37,769 nt of DNA from Nitrospirota bacterium (GCA_013152485.1 JAADGG010000031.1:4607-42375); one strand, 5' to 3'; counted from the first letter of the stretch, positions 1-8,302 are shown. A program made the numbers and translations. The notes: a model not told the origin generated them from the letters alone.

Positions 1-999
1 AGGTCTTTCCTGTCCCGCAGAACCTACAGGGAGGTCAAGTTCTCGAACCGGGAGTTCGGTTCTCTTCTGAGAAGGCTCCTCGATGAGAACGGTTTCGATG
101 TGGTTTGGGTGAACTTTCTGAACATGGCCACATACCTTGACGGGTACCTGGCCGCGTGGTCGGGGGCCCCGGGGTCCAGGCCCCTGCTCCTGATGGATCA
201 GCACAACCTGGACGAATATGTGTGGAAGAAGTTCGCCGAACATATCAGGAACCCCCTCTACAGGATCTTCTGCAGCCGCGAAGCAGCCAAGAACAGGAGA
301 CTGCAGGAAGCATACTTTCCGCTTTTCGACCTCATACTTTCCGTGTCCGAGTTTGAGAAGGCGATGACCGAGAAGTACAACGTGCCTTCCGGCAACGTGA
401 TGCTCGCACCCAACGGTGTGGACGTCGAGTATTTCAAGCCTCGACCGGATGTCGAAAGATCTCCGGAGCCGACCATAGTCTTCGGCGGTTCCCTGGATGC
501 CGCGATGAACCAGGATGCCGTGCACTGGCTCGAGAGCGAGATCTTTCCCCGCGTCAGGAAACGTATGCCGAGTGTCAGGCTGCTGATAGCCGGACGCAAC
601 CCGCCGCCGTCGATTATGGGCAGGGCCGGCCCTGCCGTCGATGTCGTTGCCGATCCTCCGGACATAAGGGACTGCTACGACAAGGCTGACGTATTCGTTG
701 TGCCGTTACGGTCCGGCGGAGGTACCAAGCTGAAGACGCTGGAGGCGATGGCGATGGCCCTGCCAGTGGTGAGCACCTCGACCGGAGCGCAGGGACTGAA
801 CGTGACCTCCGGAGAACACCTGCTCGTGGCTGATGAGGCCGGCCTCTTTGCAGACAGGATCGTGGAGCTTCTGCGTGACCCGGTCGGGGCCGAGAGGATG
901 GCACGGAATGCACGGAGGTTCGTGGAAGAAAACTTCAGCTGGGACTCCATTGTCGGCAGTGTGGAGGAGGCGTTGATCAGGAGGCTCGGCTCCGCATAG
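1..999 (+). CDS. Glycosyltransferase family 4 (GT-B fold), 5' end cut by window
   Basis: The frame is open from base 1, so the gene begins upstream and the first in-frame ATG at 100 is internal. About 332 codons are visible, covering the end of the N-terminal acceptor domain and the whole C-terminal nucleotide-sugar domain. The linker APNGVDVEYFKP is followed by VFGGSLDAAMNQDAV, then the donor-site segment GGGTKLKTLEAMAMALPVVS and TGAQGLNV, which is typical of GT4 retaining enzymes. The pattern resembles the sugar transferases of exosortase-associated polysaccharide loci (stp1 type), but no exosortase lies in the window. Role inferred from context: transfer of one sugar to a lipid-linked exopolysaccharide repeat at the inner face of the membrane. 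Donor and acceptor cannot be read from the sequence. Confidence 0.9.
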   Translation, partial: RSFLSRRTYREVKFSNREFGSLLRRLLDENGFDVVWVNFLNMATYLDGYLAAWSGAPGSRPLLLMDQHNLDEYVWKKFAEHIRNPLYRIFCSREAAKNRRLQEAYFPLFDLILSVSEFEKAMTEKYNVPSGNVMLAPNGVDVEYFKPRPDVERSPEPTIVFGGSLDAAMNQDAVHWLESEIFPRVRKRMPSVRLLIAGRNPPPSIMGRAGPAVDVVADPPDIRDCYDKADVFVVPLRSGGGTKLKTLEAMAMALPVVSTSTGAQGLNVTSGEHLLVADEAGLFADRIVELLRDPVGAERMARNARRFVEENFSWDSIVGSVEEALIRRLGSA

Positions 1000-1002
1000 G
1001 AC

Positions 1003-1033
1003 TCCGGCCGCTGTTTCGTCTGCACCGGCCGGA
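1003..1033 (+). terminator. GC-rich hairpin after the glycosyltransferase stop, no U-tract
   Basis: TCCGGCCG at 1003-1010 pairs exactly with CGGCCGGA at 1026-1033 across a 15-base loop, three bases after the stop codon. No run of T follows, so it is not a classical intrinsic terminator. It may act as an mRNA 3' end stabiliser or a weak terminator. Confidence 0.35.
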
Positions 1034-1054
1034 TCACGTGGCACTGTTGAGCTC

Positions 1055-2056
1055 ATGATTTTCTCATCTCAAATCGAGAACTTATACTACCTCTGGAAGC
1101 GCAACAACTGGATGCTGGATCCGAGGAGCTATCTCGGCGGCTTCCGGACCGTCGAGATACATGGCCCGATATTTCTCGTGGGCAACCAGGGAGACGGGCT
1201 TACGCTGCTTTCGAGGATGCTGAGGCGCAACAGGAGTGTCGTGTCCGTGACGGGCAACCGGAATTACTGGGCCGGCGCCGACGAGATGGCCAACGTGTAC
1301 GAGCCTGTTCTCGGCCCCGATCTCTCCGGCATAAGGCTGAGGGCCCCGAGGCACGAGAGGCTTACTCCGCCGAGGAGCTGGTCCTATGCGTGCAACGATC
1401 TCATCGACGCCTACCGCCGCACTGAGATGCACGCAAACGAGACAGCGGCGCGCCGGCTGAGGCATGCAATCGGTCTCGCAGTAAGCCGGTACGGGAAAGG
1501 GATGCCGCAGCCCAGGTTCGTCGACAAGAGCCAGGTCTATACGGTGAAGATGTCGTTCATCGACAGGCTGCTCGAAGGATGCGGTCCATATTTCATTCTC
1601 GTCACCAGGAACCCCTATGCCTCCATCTACCGCGCGGCAACCGGCAGTGCCGGTGACATGAAACGGTATGCAGCGTACATGAGCCTCGATGAAAGAATGA
1701 GGGTCTGCATGGAGCACTGGCTGAACTCGGCCAGGTGTGTGGAGGAGGACAGGCACAAGGTGAAGAACTTCATGTCCGTGCGGTTCGAGGACCTGCTCAA
1801 GTCGCCCAGAAGGGTCCTCATGGACATATGTGACTTTGCCGGTCTCGAGTATTCCGACGACATGATACCCCAGCCGCACCACAGACTGCCCTTTGGAATG
1901 AAATACAGGGAGAGATGGTATCCGCTGCGGGTGGACGTCAACGAGCGGTACCTGAAGGCCGTCCCCGACGAATATGTCGAGATGATATACAGGCATTGCG
2001 GACGGTATGCCGAAGCACAGGGCTACATGCGGCCCGGGAAGAAGGGGGCCGGCTGA
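1055..2056 (+). CDS. PAPS-dependent sulfotransferase family protein
   Basis: A 333-residue protein with the two cofactor-binding elements of sulfotransferases. Residues 39-57 (IFLVGNQGDGLTLLSRMLR) match the 5'-phosphosulfate loop, which normally reads like GxxxSGTTLL; here Q-G-D-G-L replaces the usual S-G-T/S. Residues 185-190 (RNPYAS) match the 3'-phosphate-binding segment. The later segment VRFEDLLKSPRRVLMDICDF also has the family pattern. Family knowledge: these enzymes move sulfate from PAPS to a hydroxyl or amine. Between two glycosyltransferases, the likely acceptor is a polysaccharide or lipid-linked sugar (inference). The ATG at 1055 has only a weak upstream ribosome-binding site, and no better start is seen. 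There is no signal peptide, so it is probably cytoplasmic or peripheral. PAPS synthesis genes are not in the window. Confidence 0.85.
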   Translation: MIFSSQIENLYYLWKRNNWMLDPRSYLGGFRTVEIHGPIFLVGNQGDGLTLLSRMLRRNRSVVSVTGNRNYWAGADEMANVYEPVLGPDLSGIRLRAPRHERLTPPRSWSYACNDLIDAYRRTEMHANETAARRLRHAIGLAVSRYGKGMPQPRFVDKSQVYTVKMSFIDRLLEGCGPYFILVTRNPYASIYRAATGSAGDMKRYAAYMSLDERMRVCMEHWLNSARCVEEDRHKVKNFMSVRFEDLLKSPRRVLMDICDFAGLEYSDDMIPQPHHRLPFGMKYRERWYPLRVDVNERYLKAVPDEYVEMIYRHCGRYAEAQGYMRPGKKGAG

Positions 2057-2087
2057 AAAGGGTGGGGCGGACCGCCCCCGAGCCGGC
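2048..2087 (+). terminator. Two-part GC hairpin at the end of the sulfotransferase gene
   Basis: The outer stem GCCGGCT (2048-2054) pairs with AGCCGGC (2081-2087). The inner stem GGGGC (2064-2068) pairs with GCCCC (2074-2078). It overlaps the stop codon at 2054-2056 and is followed by CTGTTTGTGG, which is only mildly T-rich. It is a candidate U-less terminator. Confidence 0.35.
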
Positions 2088-2093
2088 TGTTTG

Positions 2094-2102
2094 TGGTATA
2101 AT
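2094..2102 (+). promoter_or_regulatory. Candidate extended -10 promoter for the 2348-8089 sugar operon
   Basis: TG-G-TATAAT at 2094-2102 is a perfect extended -10 element, with no convincing -35. Transcription would start near 2109 and leave a leader of about 240 bases. The gap 2057-2347 otherwise holds no gene. It has TACCGA-rich direct repeats around 2110-2145 but nothing I can assign. Confidence 0.3.
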
Positions 2103-2347
2103 ATCCATAATACCGAGCGCAACCTTTACCGAATACCGAAGACACAACCCTTCCCAAGGCATTTTCATAACGGTCCGGAAGACACCGTTGTTGCGGATCA
2201 TATATTCTGAAGACGCGGAAATGGTCTTGAAAAGGTTTTGGGGACTTTGCATCACAATACTGCACAAAGGGCCTGCAGCGACATGATCATCTCCGCCGGG
2301 CCGGTCTGTTCTTAATCTGTTTTGATATGCGGAAAGCATGATTCGAA

Positions 2348-4540
2348 ATGAAGATTATTGCACAGAATTACAGTAACGGCAACCTCGAGATGCTCGAAGT
2401 CCCGATGATCACGTCCAGGAGCGGGCTGCTCGTGGAGACGGCTGCCTCTCTCGTCTCCGTGGGAACCGAGAAGGCCATGATCGATGTGGCGAAGAAGAGC
2501 CTGCTCGGCAAGGCACTGGCAAGGCCGGACTGGGTGAGGCAGGTGCTGGACAAGGTCAGGACAGAGGGGCTGATGGAGGCGTGGAGGCAGTCCAAGGCGC
2601 GGCTGGACATGCCGGTGCCTCTCGGGTACTCGTGTGCCGGCACGGTGAGGGAAGTGAATGATACCGAAAGGGACTTCCGAGTGGGCGACAGGGTGGCCTG
2701 CAGTGGAAGCGGCTATGCGTCCCACGCGGAGTGGAACGTGGTACCCCCGAACCTCTGTGTGAAGATTCCTGACAATGTCTCATTCGAGGATGCCTCCTAT
2801 GTGGCCCTCGGCGGCATAGCAATGGAGGCCGTAAGGCTTGCGGCCCCCGAGTTCGGACACCGGGTCGGAGTGATAGGGCTCGGCCTGCTCGGTCAGCTGG
2901 CCGTGCAGATACTGAGGGCCGCCGGCTGTCACGTGATAGGGATCGACATCTCGGCCCAGAAGTGCGGGCTCGCATTGAAGAACGGCGCCGAGGCCGTGGC
3001 CGTCAGCGGCAGGGACGACCCTGTTGCCGTTGCTTCGGCCTTCTCAGGGCACGACGGTCTCGATTCCGTAGTCATACTTGCATCGGTCGATTCCGACGAG
3101 CCCCTGGTCCAGGCCGCCGCCATGTGCAGGGAGCGCGGCAGGATAATCGCCGGCGGGCTGACGGGTCTGAACATACCGAGGCAGGCCTTTTTTGAAAAGG
3201 AGCTGCACTTCGCCGTATCCAGGGCATGGGGACCGGGTATGTTCGACCCGGACTATGAAGAACGGGGACTCAAGTATCCTCTGGCATACGCGAGGTGGAC
3301 GGCACAGAGGAACATGGACGAGTTCCTCAGGATGCTCTCCCTCGGCCGCATAGACCTCTCCGGCATCACCACCCACAGGTTTCCCTTTGAAAAGGCACTC
3401 GATGCCTACAGGCTGATCCTCTCGGGCAAGGAGCCTGCGATAGGGGTGGTCCTTCATTATCCAGAACAGGATGCGGCCCTGGTGCGACAGGCCACAAGGA
3501 TACCCGCTGCCGGCGGCAGCCGGAGGAGCAGGGAGGGCACGGTTGCGGCGGGCCTCATCGGGGCCGGACTCTTCGCACGCGGGACCCTGCTTCCAGCCAT
3601 GAAGAAGGTGCCGGGCATCACTTTCGAGGGCGTGGCGTCATCCAGGGGGTTGAGCGCAAAGAACATTTACGATTCCTACGGCTTCAACTATGCGACGTCC
3701 GATTACAGGGAGATCCTGAATGACGGCAGGATCGACATCGTCTTCATCCTGACGAGGCACGACTCCCACAAGAAGTTCGTCTGCGAGGCCCTCAGGGCCG
3801 GAAAGGCCGTGTTCGTCGAAAAACCCCTCTGTATCCGCAAGGACGAACTCAAGGAGATCATAGATACGTACATGTCGGTCGCCGCCGGTGATACGGAGCC
3901 CTTTCTTATGGTCGGCTTCAACCGGAGATTCGCCCCAGCCACCAGGCACTGCATGGACTTCATGGGGCGCTCCAGGGGGACGAGCGTGGTCCAGATAAGG
4001 TGTAATGCAGGGTATATACCTGCCGAATCATGGGTCCACAGGAAGGACGAGGGCGGTGGCAGGATCGTCGGCGAGGTATGCCACTTCGTGGACCTGGCAC
4101 AGGCCATAACCGGCGGGATTCCCGCGAGGGTCTTCGCCTCGTGCGCGGAATCCCCCGGCGGACTGAGGGACAACGTGGTCGTCTCGATGAAGATGGATAA
4201 CGGTTCTGTGGCCTCCATAACCTATGCGTCGAACGGTGACAAGTCCTTTCCGCGTGAAGAGGTGGAGGTCTTCGCCGGAGGGGCGGTGTGCGTGATCGAG
4301 AACTTCAAGACGGTCCATCTCGTGTCATCCGGAAAACGGAAGACCAGGAAGACCCTCGAGGTCGACAGGGGATACGTGGATGAGATCAGGGCCGTCTGCG
4401 ATGCATTGGGCAGCGGCGCCCCATCACCCATAGGCTTCAAATCCATTGTGGCTACGACCGTTGCAACCTTTGCCATAGAGGAGTCCATAACCACGGGAGA
4501 GGCGGTGGAGATCGATCTGGACGAATGGGGCGTTGCTTGA
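2348..4540 (+). CDS. Two-domain oxidoreductase: MDR (alcohol-dehydrogenase-like) fused to Gfo/Idh/MocA
   Basis: A 730-residue fusion. Residues 1-370 are a medium-chain dehydrogenase/reductase with the Rossmann motif GLGLLGQ at 177-183. The usual zinc-ligand Cys/His set is not evident. Residues 398-730 are a Gfo/Idh/MocA oxidoreductase: GAGLFARG at 405-412, the catalytic-site signature EKP at 491-493 and HFVD at 579-582. This combination is a known architecture (bi-domain-containing oxidoreductase) in surface-polysaccharide loci, where it is thought to oxidise or rearrange a nucleotide sugar; its substrate is not established. The two Rossmann folds could act on one intermediate in sequence (inference). 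ATG 2348 follows GGAAAG with 11 bases of spacing. The 3' end overlaps the next glycosyltransferase, so they are co-transcribed. Confidence 0.9.
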   Translation: MKIIAQNYSNGNLEMLEVPMITSRSGLLVETAASLVSVGTEKAMIDVAKKSLLGKALARPDWVRQVLDKVRTEGLMEAWRQSKARLDMPVPLGYSCAGTVREVNDTERDFRVGDRVACSGSGYASHAEWNVVPPNLCVKIPDNVSFEDASYVALGGIAMEAVRLAAPEFGHRVGVIGLGLLGQLAVQILRAAGCHVIGIDISAQKCGLALKNGAEAVAVSGRDDPVAVASAFSGHDGLDSVVILASVDSDEPLVQAAAMCRERGRIIAGGLTGLNIPRQAFFEKELHFAVSRAWGPGMFDPDYEERGLKYPLAYARWTAQRNMDEFLRMLSLGRIDLSGITTHRFPFEKALDAYRLILSGKEPAIGVVLHYPEQDAALVRQATRIPAAGGSRRSREGTVAAGLIGAGLFARGTLLPAMKKVPGITFEGVASSRGLSAKNIYDSYGFNYATSDYREILNDGRIDIVFILTRHDSHKKFVCEALRAGKAVFVEKPLCIRKDELKEIIDTYMSVAAGDTEPFLMVGFNRRFAPATRHCMDFMGRSRGTSVVQIRCNAGYIPAESWVHRKDEGGGRIVGEVCHFVDLAQAITGGIPARVFASCAESPGGLRDNVVVSMKMDNGSVASITYASNGDKSFPREEVEVFAGGAVCVIENFKTVHLVSSGKRKTRKTLEVDRGYVDEIRAVCDALGSGAPSPIGFKSIVATTVATFAIEESITTGEAVEIDLDEWGVA

Positions 4541-5766
4541 AGATACTGCTTCTGTCCAGGTACTTTCCACCTGAGATAGGTACGGCTGCGAACCTCTTTT
4601 ACGAGCTTGCAAAGGGGCTGGCCGACAGGGGACACAGTGTGAACGTCGTCACGGGGTTCCCCTGGTACAACCTGAAGACGGTTCCCGGCAAGTACCGCGG
4701 GAGGCTGTTCATGAAGGAGAACATGGGTGGAGTCGATGTCACACGGCTGGCTTTTCCGGTCTTCGGACCGAAAAAGATAAAACTCGCCGCAGGACATATG
4801 ACGGCACCTTTCAGCTCCTTTCTGGGAGGCCTCCTTTCGGAGAGGCCGGATGTCATCTTCATATACTCGCCTCCCCTCTTCATGGGGCTGGCCGGGTGGC
4901 TGCTGAACCTCTTCAGGGGAGTGCCGTTCATCATGGGGGTTCAGGACCTTCACCCCCAGTGTTACATAGACCAGGGGGTGCTGAAGAGCAGGCTGATGAT
5001 ACGTGTACTCGAAGGCATAGAGAAGTTCTGCTACGGAAAGTCGTCGCTGATCACGGTCCACTCCGGCGGCAACAAGAGGCATATCGTCGAGGTGAAAGGG
5101 ATTGACGAAAAAAAGGTCAAGGTCCTTCCAAACTGGATAGACACGGACGAGATGAGGCCGCTGCCGCGGGACAACGAGTTCTCGAGGAGACACGGCCTGA
5201 ACGGAAAGTTCGTCGTGGGCTATGCGGGGACTCTGGGGATGTCCCAGGGGCTCATGAGCGTGGTGGAGTCTGCAAGGATCCTGAAGGAGAGGGATGACAT
5301 CGAGTTCTTCATTGTGGGCGACGGCATCGAGAAGGAGAAACTGGTGGAGAGGGTGAGGGAGTACGGGCTCGGCAACGTGAGGTTTCTCGAAATGCAGCCC
5401 AAGTCGGTCTATCCGTACGTGGTGGCCTCCTCGGACGTAGGCTTGGTGACTCTGAACAGCAGGGTCAGAACCCCGGTCGTTCCCTCCAAGATCCTGAGCC
5501 TCATGGCTGCAGCCAGGCCTGTGCTTGCGAGCATGCCGCTCGACGGTGACGCTCCGAAGCTGATCGAGAAGGCCGGATGCGGCATATGCATCGGACCCGA
5601 AGACCCGGAGTCACTTGCCGAGAAGATCCTCTTTCTTTCTGACAATCCCGGCATATGTGCGGAGTTCGCGAGGCGCGGAAGGGAGTTCGTCGTCCGGGAG
5701 ATGTCACTGAAGAGGGCGGTCGGGGAGCTGGAGGCATGTATCACGGATATGCTGGGGGAGGCATGA
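4525..5766 (+). CDS. Glycosyltransferase family 4, WbuB-like
   Basis: A 413-residue GT-B enzyme. The N-terminus KILLLSRYFPPEIGTAANLF is the typical opening of WbuB-like transferases. LPNWIDTDEMRPLP marks the domain linker, then VVGYAGTLGMSQGL and the donor-site segment VPSKILSLMAAARPVLAS. A partly hydrophobic stretch around residues 125-137 (LAGWLLNLFRGVP) suits membrane association. It starts inside the oxidoreductase gene (16-base overlap). An alternative TTG at 4537 would give a TTGA stop-start overlap, a start at the conserved MKILLLS, and a GGGG ribosome-binding site six bases upstream; it may be the real start. Its stop overlaps the wecB start by ATGA. WbuB acts in colanic acid and O-antigen synthesis with amino sugars such as L-fucosamine; the sugar here is unknown. 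Confidence 0.9.
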   Translation: MGRCLKILLLSRYFPPEIGTAANLFYELAKGLADRGHSVNVVTGFPWYNLKTVPGKYRGRLFMKENMGGVDVTRLAFPVFGPKKIKLAAGHMTAPFSSFLGGLLSERPDVIFIYSPPLFMGLAGWLLNLFRGVPFIMGVQDLHPQCYIDQGVLKSRLMIRVLEGIEKFCYGKSSLITVHSGGNKRHIVEVKGIDEKKVKVLPNWIDTDEMRPLPRDNEFSRRHGLNGKFVVGYAGTLGMSQGLMSVVESARILKERDDIEFFIVGDGIEKEKLVERVREYGLGNVRFLEMQPKSVYPYVVASSDVGLVTLNSRVRTPVVPSKILSLMAAARPVLASMPLDGDAPKLIEKAGCGICIGPEDPESLAEKILFLSDNPGICAEFARRGREFVVREMSLKRAVGELEACITDMLGEA

Positions 5767-6890
5767 AGAAGATACTCGCGGTGTTCGGTACCCGTCCGGA
5801 GGCCATAAAGCTGGCCCCCGTGATCCTGAGACTCAAGGAGACCCCGGGCGTCCGGGTGAGGGTCTGCGTTACGGCCCAGCACCGGGAGATGCTCGACCAG
5901 GTCCTCGAGCTCTTCGGCATCGTGCCCGACATAGACCTCGACCTGATGAGGCCGGATCAGAACCTGGCGGAACTGACGGGCAGGGTCGTCAGCTGCCTCG
6001 ACGGTGTCTTCAAGCAGGAATCCCCTGACGTCGTTCTTATCCAGGGTGACACCACGACCGTCATGGCTGCCGCCATGGCGGCCTTCTACAACAGGATACC
6101 CGTGGGCCACGTCGAGGCCGGCCTGCGGTCGAACAACCTGTACTCTCCGTTTCCCGAGGAGATGAACAGGAGGGTCACCTCCATATTCACACACTTTCAC
6201 TTCGCCCCTACACGGAACGCAAGGGAGGCGCTTCTGAAGGAGCATATCCCCGGCGACAGGATATTCGTGACAGGCAACACGGTGATCGATGCCCTGAAGA
6301 TGATATTGCAGAAACCCGCTCCGCCCGCAGTCACCGGGATACTGAAGAGGGCAGGCGTCAACGGTGCCGGCACGGCACGGAGGATGATACTCGTCACTGC
6401 TCACAGGCGTGAGAACTTCGGAGAAGGGTTTGAGAACATATGCCGCGGCCTGAGGGCCCTCGCCGAGCGGAACAGCGATATCGTCATAGTCTATCCCGTG
6501 CACCTGAATCCCAACGTCCGGGAACCGGTCATGAGGATACTCGACGGACTCGACAGGGTGCTCCTGATCGACCCGGTCGAGTACGACGCCATGGCGCACC
6601 TGATGAACGCCTCGTCCATCATACTGACCGACTCCGGAGGCATTCAGGAAGAGGCCCCGACCCTCGGGAAACCGGCCCTCGTCATGCGGGTCGAGACCGA
6701 ACGGCCGGAGGGGATCGAGGCCGGTACGGCCAAGCTGGTTGGACCGTATGCCGAGAGGATCGTGGAGGAGACGGAACGCCTGCTGCACGATGCAGCGGCC
6801 TACGAGGAGATGGCCGTGGCAGTAAGCCCGTACGGAGACGGGAGGGCGGCGGAAAGGATCGTGGACATCCTCCTGTCAACGAAAATGTAG
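5763..6890 (+). CDS. wecB: UDP-N-acetylglucosamine 2-epimerase (non-hydrolysing)
   Basis: A 375-residue protein of normal family length that interconverts UDP-GlcNAc and UDP-ManNAc in the cytoplasm. The signatures line up with the E. coli enzyme: GTRPEAIKLAPV at 9-20, TAQHREML, QGDTTTV with Asp96, HVEAGLRS with Glu118, FPEEMNRR with Glu132/133, TAHRREN with His214, and SGGIQEEAPTLGKP near 291-304. These cover the equivalents of the catalytic Asp95, Glu117, Glu131 and His213. The frame is open further upstream, but ATG 5763 is chosen because the domain begins there, GGGGGAG lies just upstream, and it overlaps the previous stop as ATGA. It supplies an amino sugar for the polysaccharide, alone or with the epimerase/dehydratase that follows. 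Confidence 0.96.
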   Translation: MKKILAVFGTRPEAIKLAPVILRLKETPGVRVRVCVTAQHREMLDQVLELFGIVPDIDLDLMRPDQNLAELTGRVVSCLDGVFKQESPDVVLIQGDTTTVMAAAMAAFYNRIPVGHVEAGLRSNNLYSPFPEEMNRRVTSIFTHFHFAPTRNAREALLKEHIPGDRIFVTGNTVIDALKMILQKPAPPAVTGILKRAGVNGAGTARRMILVTAHRRENFGEGFENICRGLRALAERNSDIVIVYPVHLNPNVREPVMRILDGLDRVLLIDPVEYDAMAHLMNASSIILTDSGGIQEEAPTLGKPALVMRVETERPEGIEAGTAKLVGPYAERIVEETERLLHDAAAYEEMAVAVSPYGDGRAAERIVDILLSTKM

Positions 6891-6936
6891 CATTATAATA
6901 AAAAATTATATTATTATAATAAATACAACGAGAATA
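6891..6936 (+). promoter_or_regulatory. AT-only patch with two TATAAT boxes upstream of the epimerase
   Basis: In a GC-rich locus these 46 bases are almost all A and T. They contain TATAAT at 6894-6899 and 6915-6920. CTGTCA at 6873-6878 is a poor -35 with 15-base spacing to the first box. The 14-mer TTATATTATTATAA (6906-6919) recurs exactly at 37209-37222. It may be an internal promoter or an AT-rich protein-binding site. Confidence 0.3.
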
Positions 6937-6949
6937 GGGGAGGTTCATA

Positions 6950-8089
6950 GTGGATGCTTATGAAAAAAGAATTGCCCTTGTGGACGAGTATTTGGAGAGG
7001 TCTTATCTCGAGGATGAAGTAGCGGGTTATTATTCCGGCAGGACGGTCCTGGTGACGGGAGGCGCAGGGGCCATCGGGAGCAATCTCATCATCGCGCTTT
7101 CGAGGCTGGTGGGTGATGAGGGCAGGGTCCTGGTCCTGGACAATCTCTCGGCCATAAAGACGAGGGACCCGTGGAACATAACGCCGCTGCCGAACCTGAT
7201 GTTTGTGCTCGGTGACGTGAGGAATGACGTGGACCTCAAGAGGGTCTTCAAGGAAGAGCCGAGCATAGTTTTCCATCTGGCCGCTTTTTTCGCGAACCAG
7301 AACTCCGTGGACTATTCCGAGACCTCGGCCGAGGTGGACGTGATAGGACACATCAAGCTGCTCGAGTACTCGAAGATATCCGGCCTGGACAAGTTTGTAT
7401 ACGCTTCGAGCGGCTGCGCCATCTACGGATCCTACCCGGAACTTCCACTGAAGGAGGAGTTCATCTCCATGCATCTTACAACCCCCTACCAGATAAACAA
7501 GATGGCCGGAGAGATGTATTGCAATTTCTACAACCACCACTACGGTCTGCCCGTCGTGAACTGCCGCTTCTTCAACTCGTACGGCCCAGGTGAAGTGCCG
7601 GGACAGTACAGGAACGTCATACCCAACTTCATATACTGGGCGATGAAGGGGATTCCCCTCCCGATCACGGGGACCGGGGAGGAGACGAGGGATTTCACGT
7701 ATGTCCTCGACCTCGTTCAGGGACTGTTGAAGGCCGGATTCTATTCCACGGCTGTCGGGGAGAATTTCAACCTCGCCTCCGGCAAGGAGATCAAGATCAA
7801 GGACCTGGTCGAAAAGGTGATAGAGGCGACCGGAAACAGGGCCGACATCATCTTCAAGGAACGCCGCAAGTGGGACACGAAGCCGCGGCTTCTCGCCTCG
7901 ATCGACAAGGCGAGGCAACTGATAGGCTATGAACCCATAGTCGACTTCGAAGAGGGCTTCCAGAGCAACATAGAGTGGTTCGAGGACAACTGGGAGAAGA
8001 TCGAGGCACTCGCCGACTTTCCTCCCGGCATGAGCAGCGCTGTCAGGGGTGGAGAAGTGCTCCAGTGCGGAGAGAACATACTGAAGTAA
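6950..8089 (+). CDS. NAD-dependent epimerase/dehydratase (extended SDR), nucleotide-sugar type
   Basis: A 379-residue extended short-chain dehydrogenase. TGGAGAIG at 36-43 binds NAD, VFHLAA is at 107-112, and ASSGCAIYG (152-160) supplies the catalytic Ser region. Y180-x3-K184 (TPYQINK) is the catalytic pair. RFFNSYGPGE and TRDFTYVLD are typical of UDP-sugar 4-epimerases, 4,6-dehydratases and decarboxylases. The start is GTG 6950, with GGGGAGG six bases upstream. The protein has an extra N-terminal helix of about 30 residues before the Rossmann fold and a C-terminal tail of about 30 residues past the usual end. It probably makes a precursor sugar for the same polymer. Sequence alone does not separate epimerase from dehydratase. 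Confidence 0.88.
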   Translation: MDAYEKRIALVDEYLERSYLEDEVAGYYSGRTVLVTGGAGAIGSNLIIALSRLVGDEGRVLVLDNLSAIKTRDPWNITPLPNLMFVLGDVRNDVDLKRVFKEEPSIVFHLAAFFANQNSVDYSETSAEVDVIGHIKLLEYSKISGLDKFVYASSGCAIYGSYPELPLKEEFISMHLTTPYQINKMAGEMYCNFYNHHYGLPVVNCRFFNSYGPGEVPGQYRNVIPNFIYWAMKGIPLPITGTGEETRDFTYVLDLVQGLLKAGFYSTAVGENFNLASGKEIKIKDLVEKVIEATGNRADIIFKERRKWDTKPRLLASIDKARQLIGYEPIVDFEEGFQSNIEWFEDNWEKIEALADFPPGMSSAVRGGEVLQCGENILK

Positions 8090-8159
8090 ATCCGTGCCTG
8101 TCCCAGACTCTCAGCCATTATTCGAGTGAAATCCGCGGGAGGCCTGCAGAACGGCCGTC

Positions 8160-8189
8160 TTGACAGCTCATCGAGACTAATACTATAAT
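8160..8189 (+). promoter_or_regulatory. Consensus sigma70 promoter of the export operon
   Basis: TTGACA (8160-8165) and TATAAT (8184-8189) are both perfect, separated by 18 bases. Predicted transcription start is near A8196. It lies between the epimerase gene and the Wza-like gene, so the export genes can be expressed separately from the sugar-synthesis genes. Confidence 0.8.
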
Positions 8190-8195
8190 TTACCG

Positions 8196-8292
8196 ACTGA
8201 GGGGAGAGGAGACCTTCGGACAATGCCATGAGACTCGGGGGTTACGAAGGTCTGGCTGCCGGGGTGTCCGAGCCGGAAAATCACCCCTCGGT
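8196..8292 (+). promoter_or_regulatory. Candidate structured 5' leader RNA (three-way junction, riboswitch-like)
   Basis: By-eye folding from the predicted transcription start gives a compact structure. P1: 8196-8204 with 8284-8292, nine pairs including one G-U. P2: AGACCTTCG (8210-8218) with CGAAGGTCT (8245-8253), nine pairs closing a 26-base loop. P3: GGCT (8254-8257) with AGCC (8271-8274), stacked directly on P2 and extended by CGG/CCG at 8260-8262/8268-8270. GACA (8219-8222) in the P2 loop can pair with TGTC (8265-8268) in the P3 arm. P1 ends beside the ribosome-binding site TAAGG (8292-8296) of the gene at 8303. I do not recognise a known riboswitch class: the GEMM c-di-GMP, TPP, cobalamin and fluoride signatures are absent. 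Function is inference. Confidence 0.45.
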
Positions 8293-8302
8293 AAGGTAAG
8301 GT

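Noticed and set aside
5409-6788. 459-codon minus-strand frame over wecB and the glycosyltransferase
   Set aside because: It is a shadow frame; both plus-strand genes carry full catalytic motifs.
8196-8292. Known c-di-GMP (GEMM) riboswitch before the export gene
   Set aside because: The conserved GEMM blocks (the GCAAAC-like segment, tetraloop and receptor) are absent, so the region is reported only as an unassigned structured leader.
8090-8302. JUMPstart/ops element for RfaH before the export genes
   Set aside because: The GGCGGTAGC-type core is not present.
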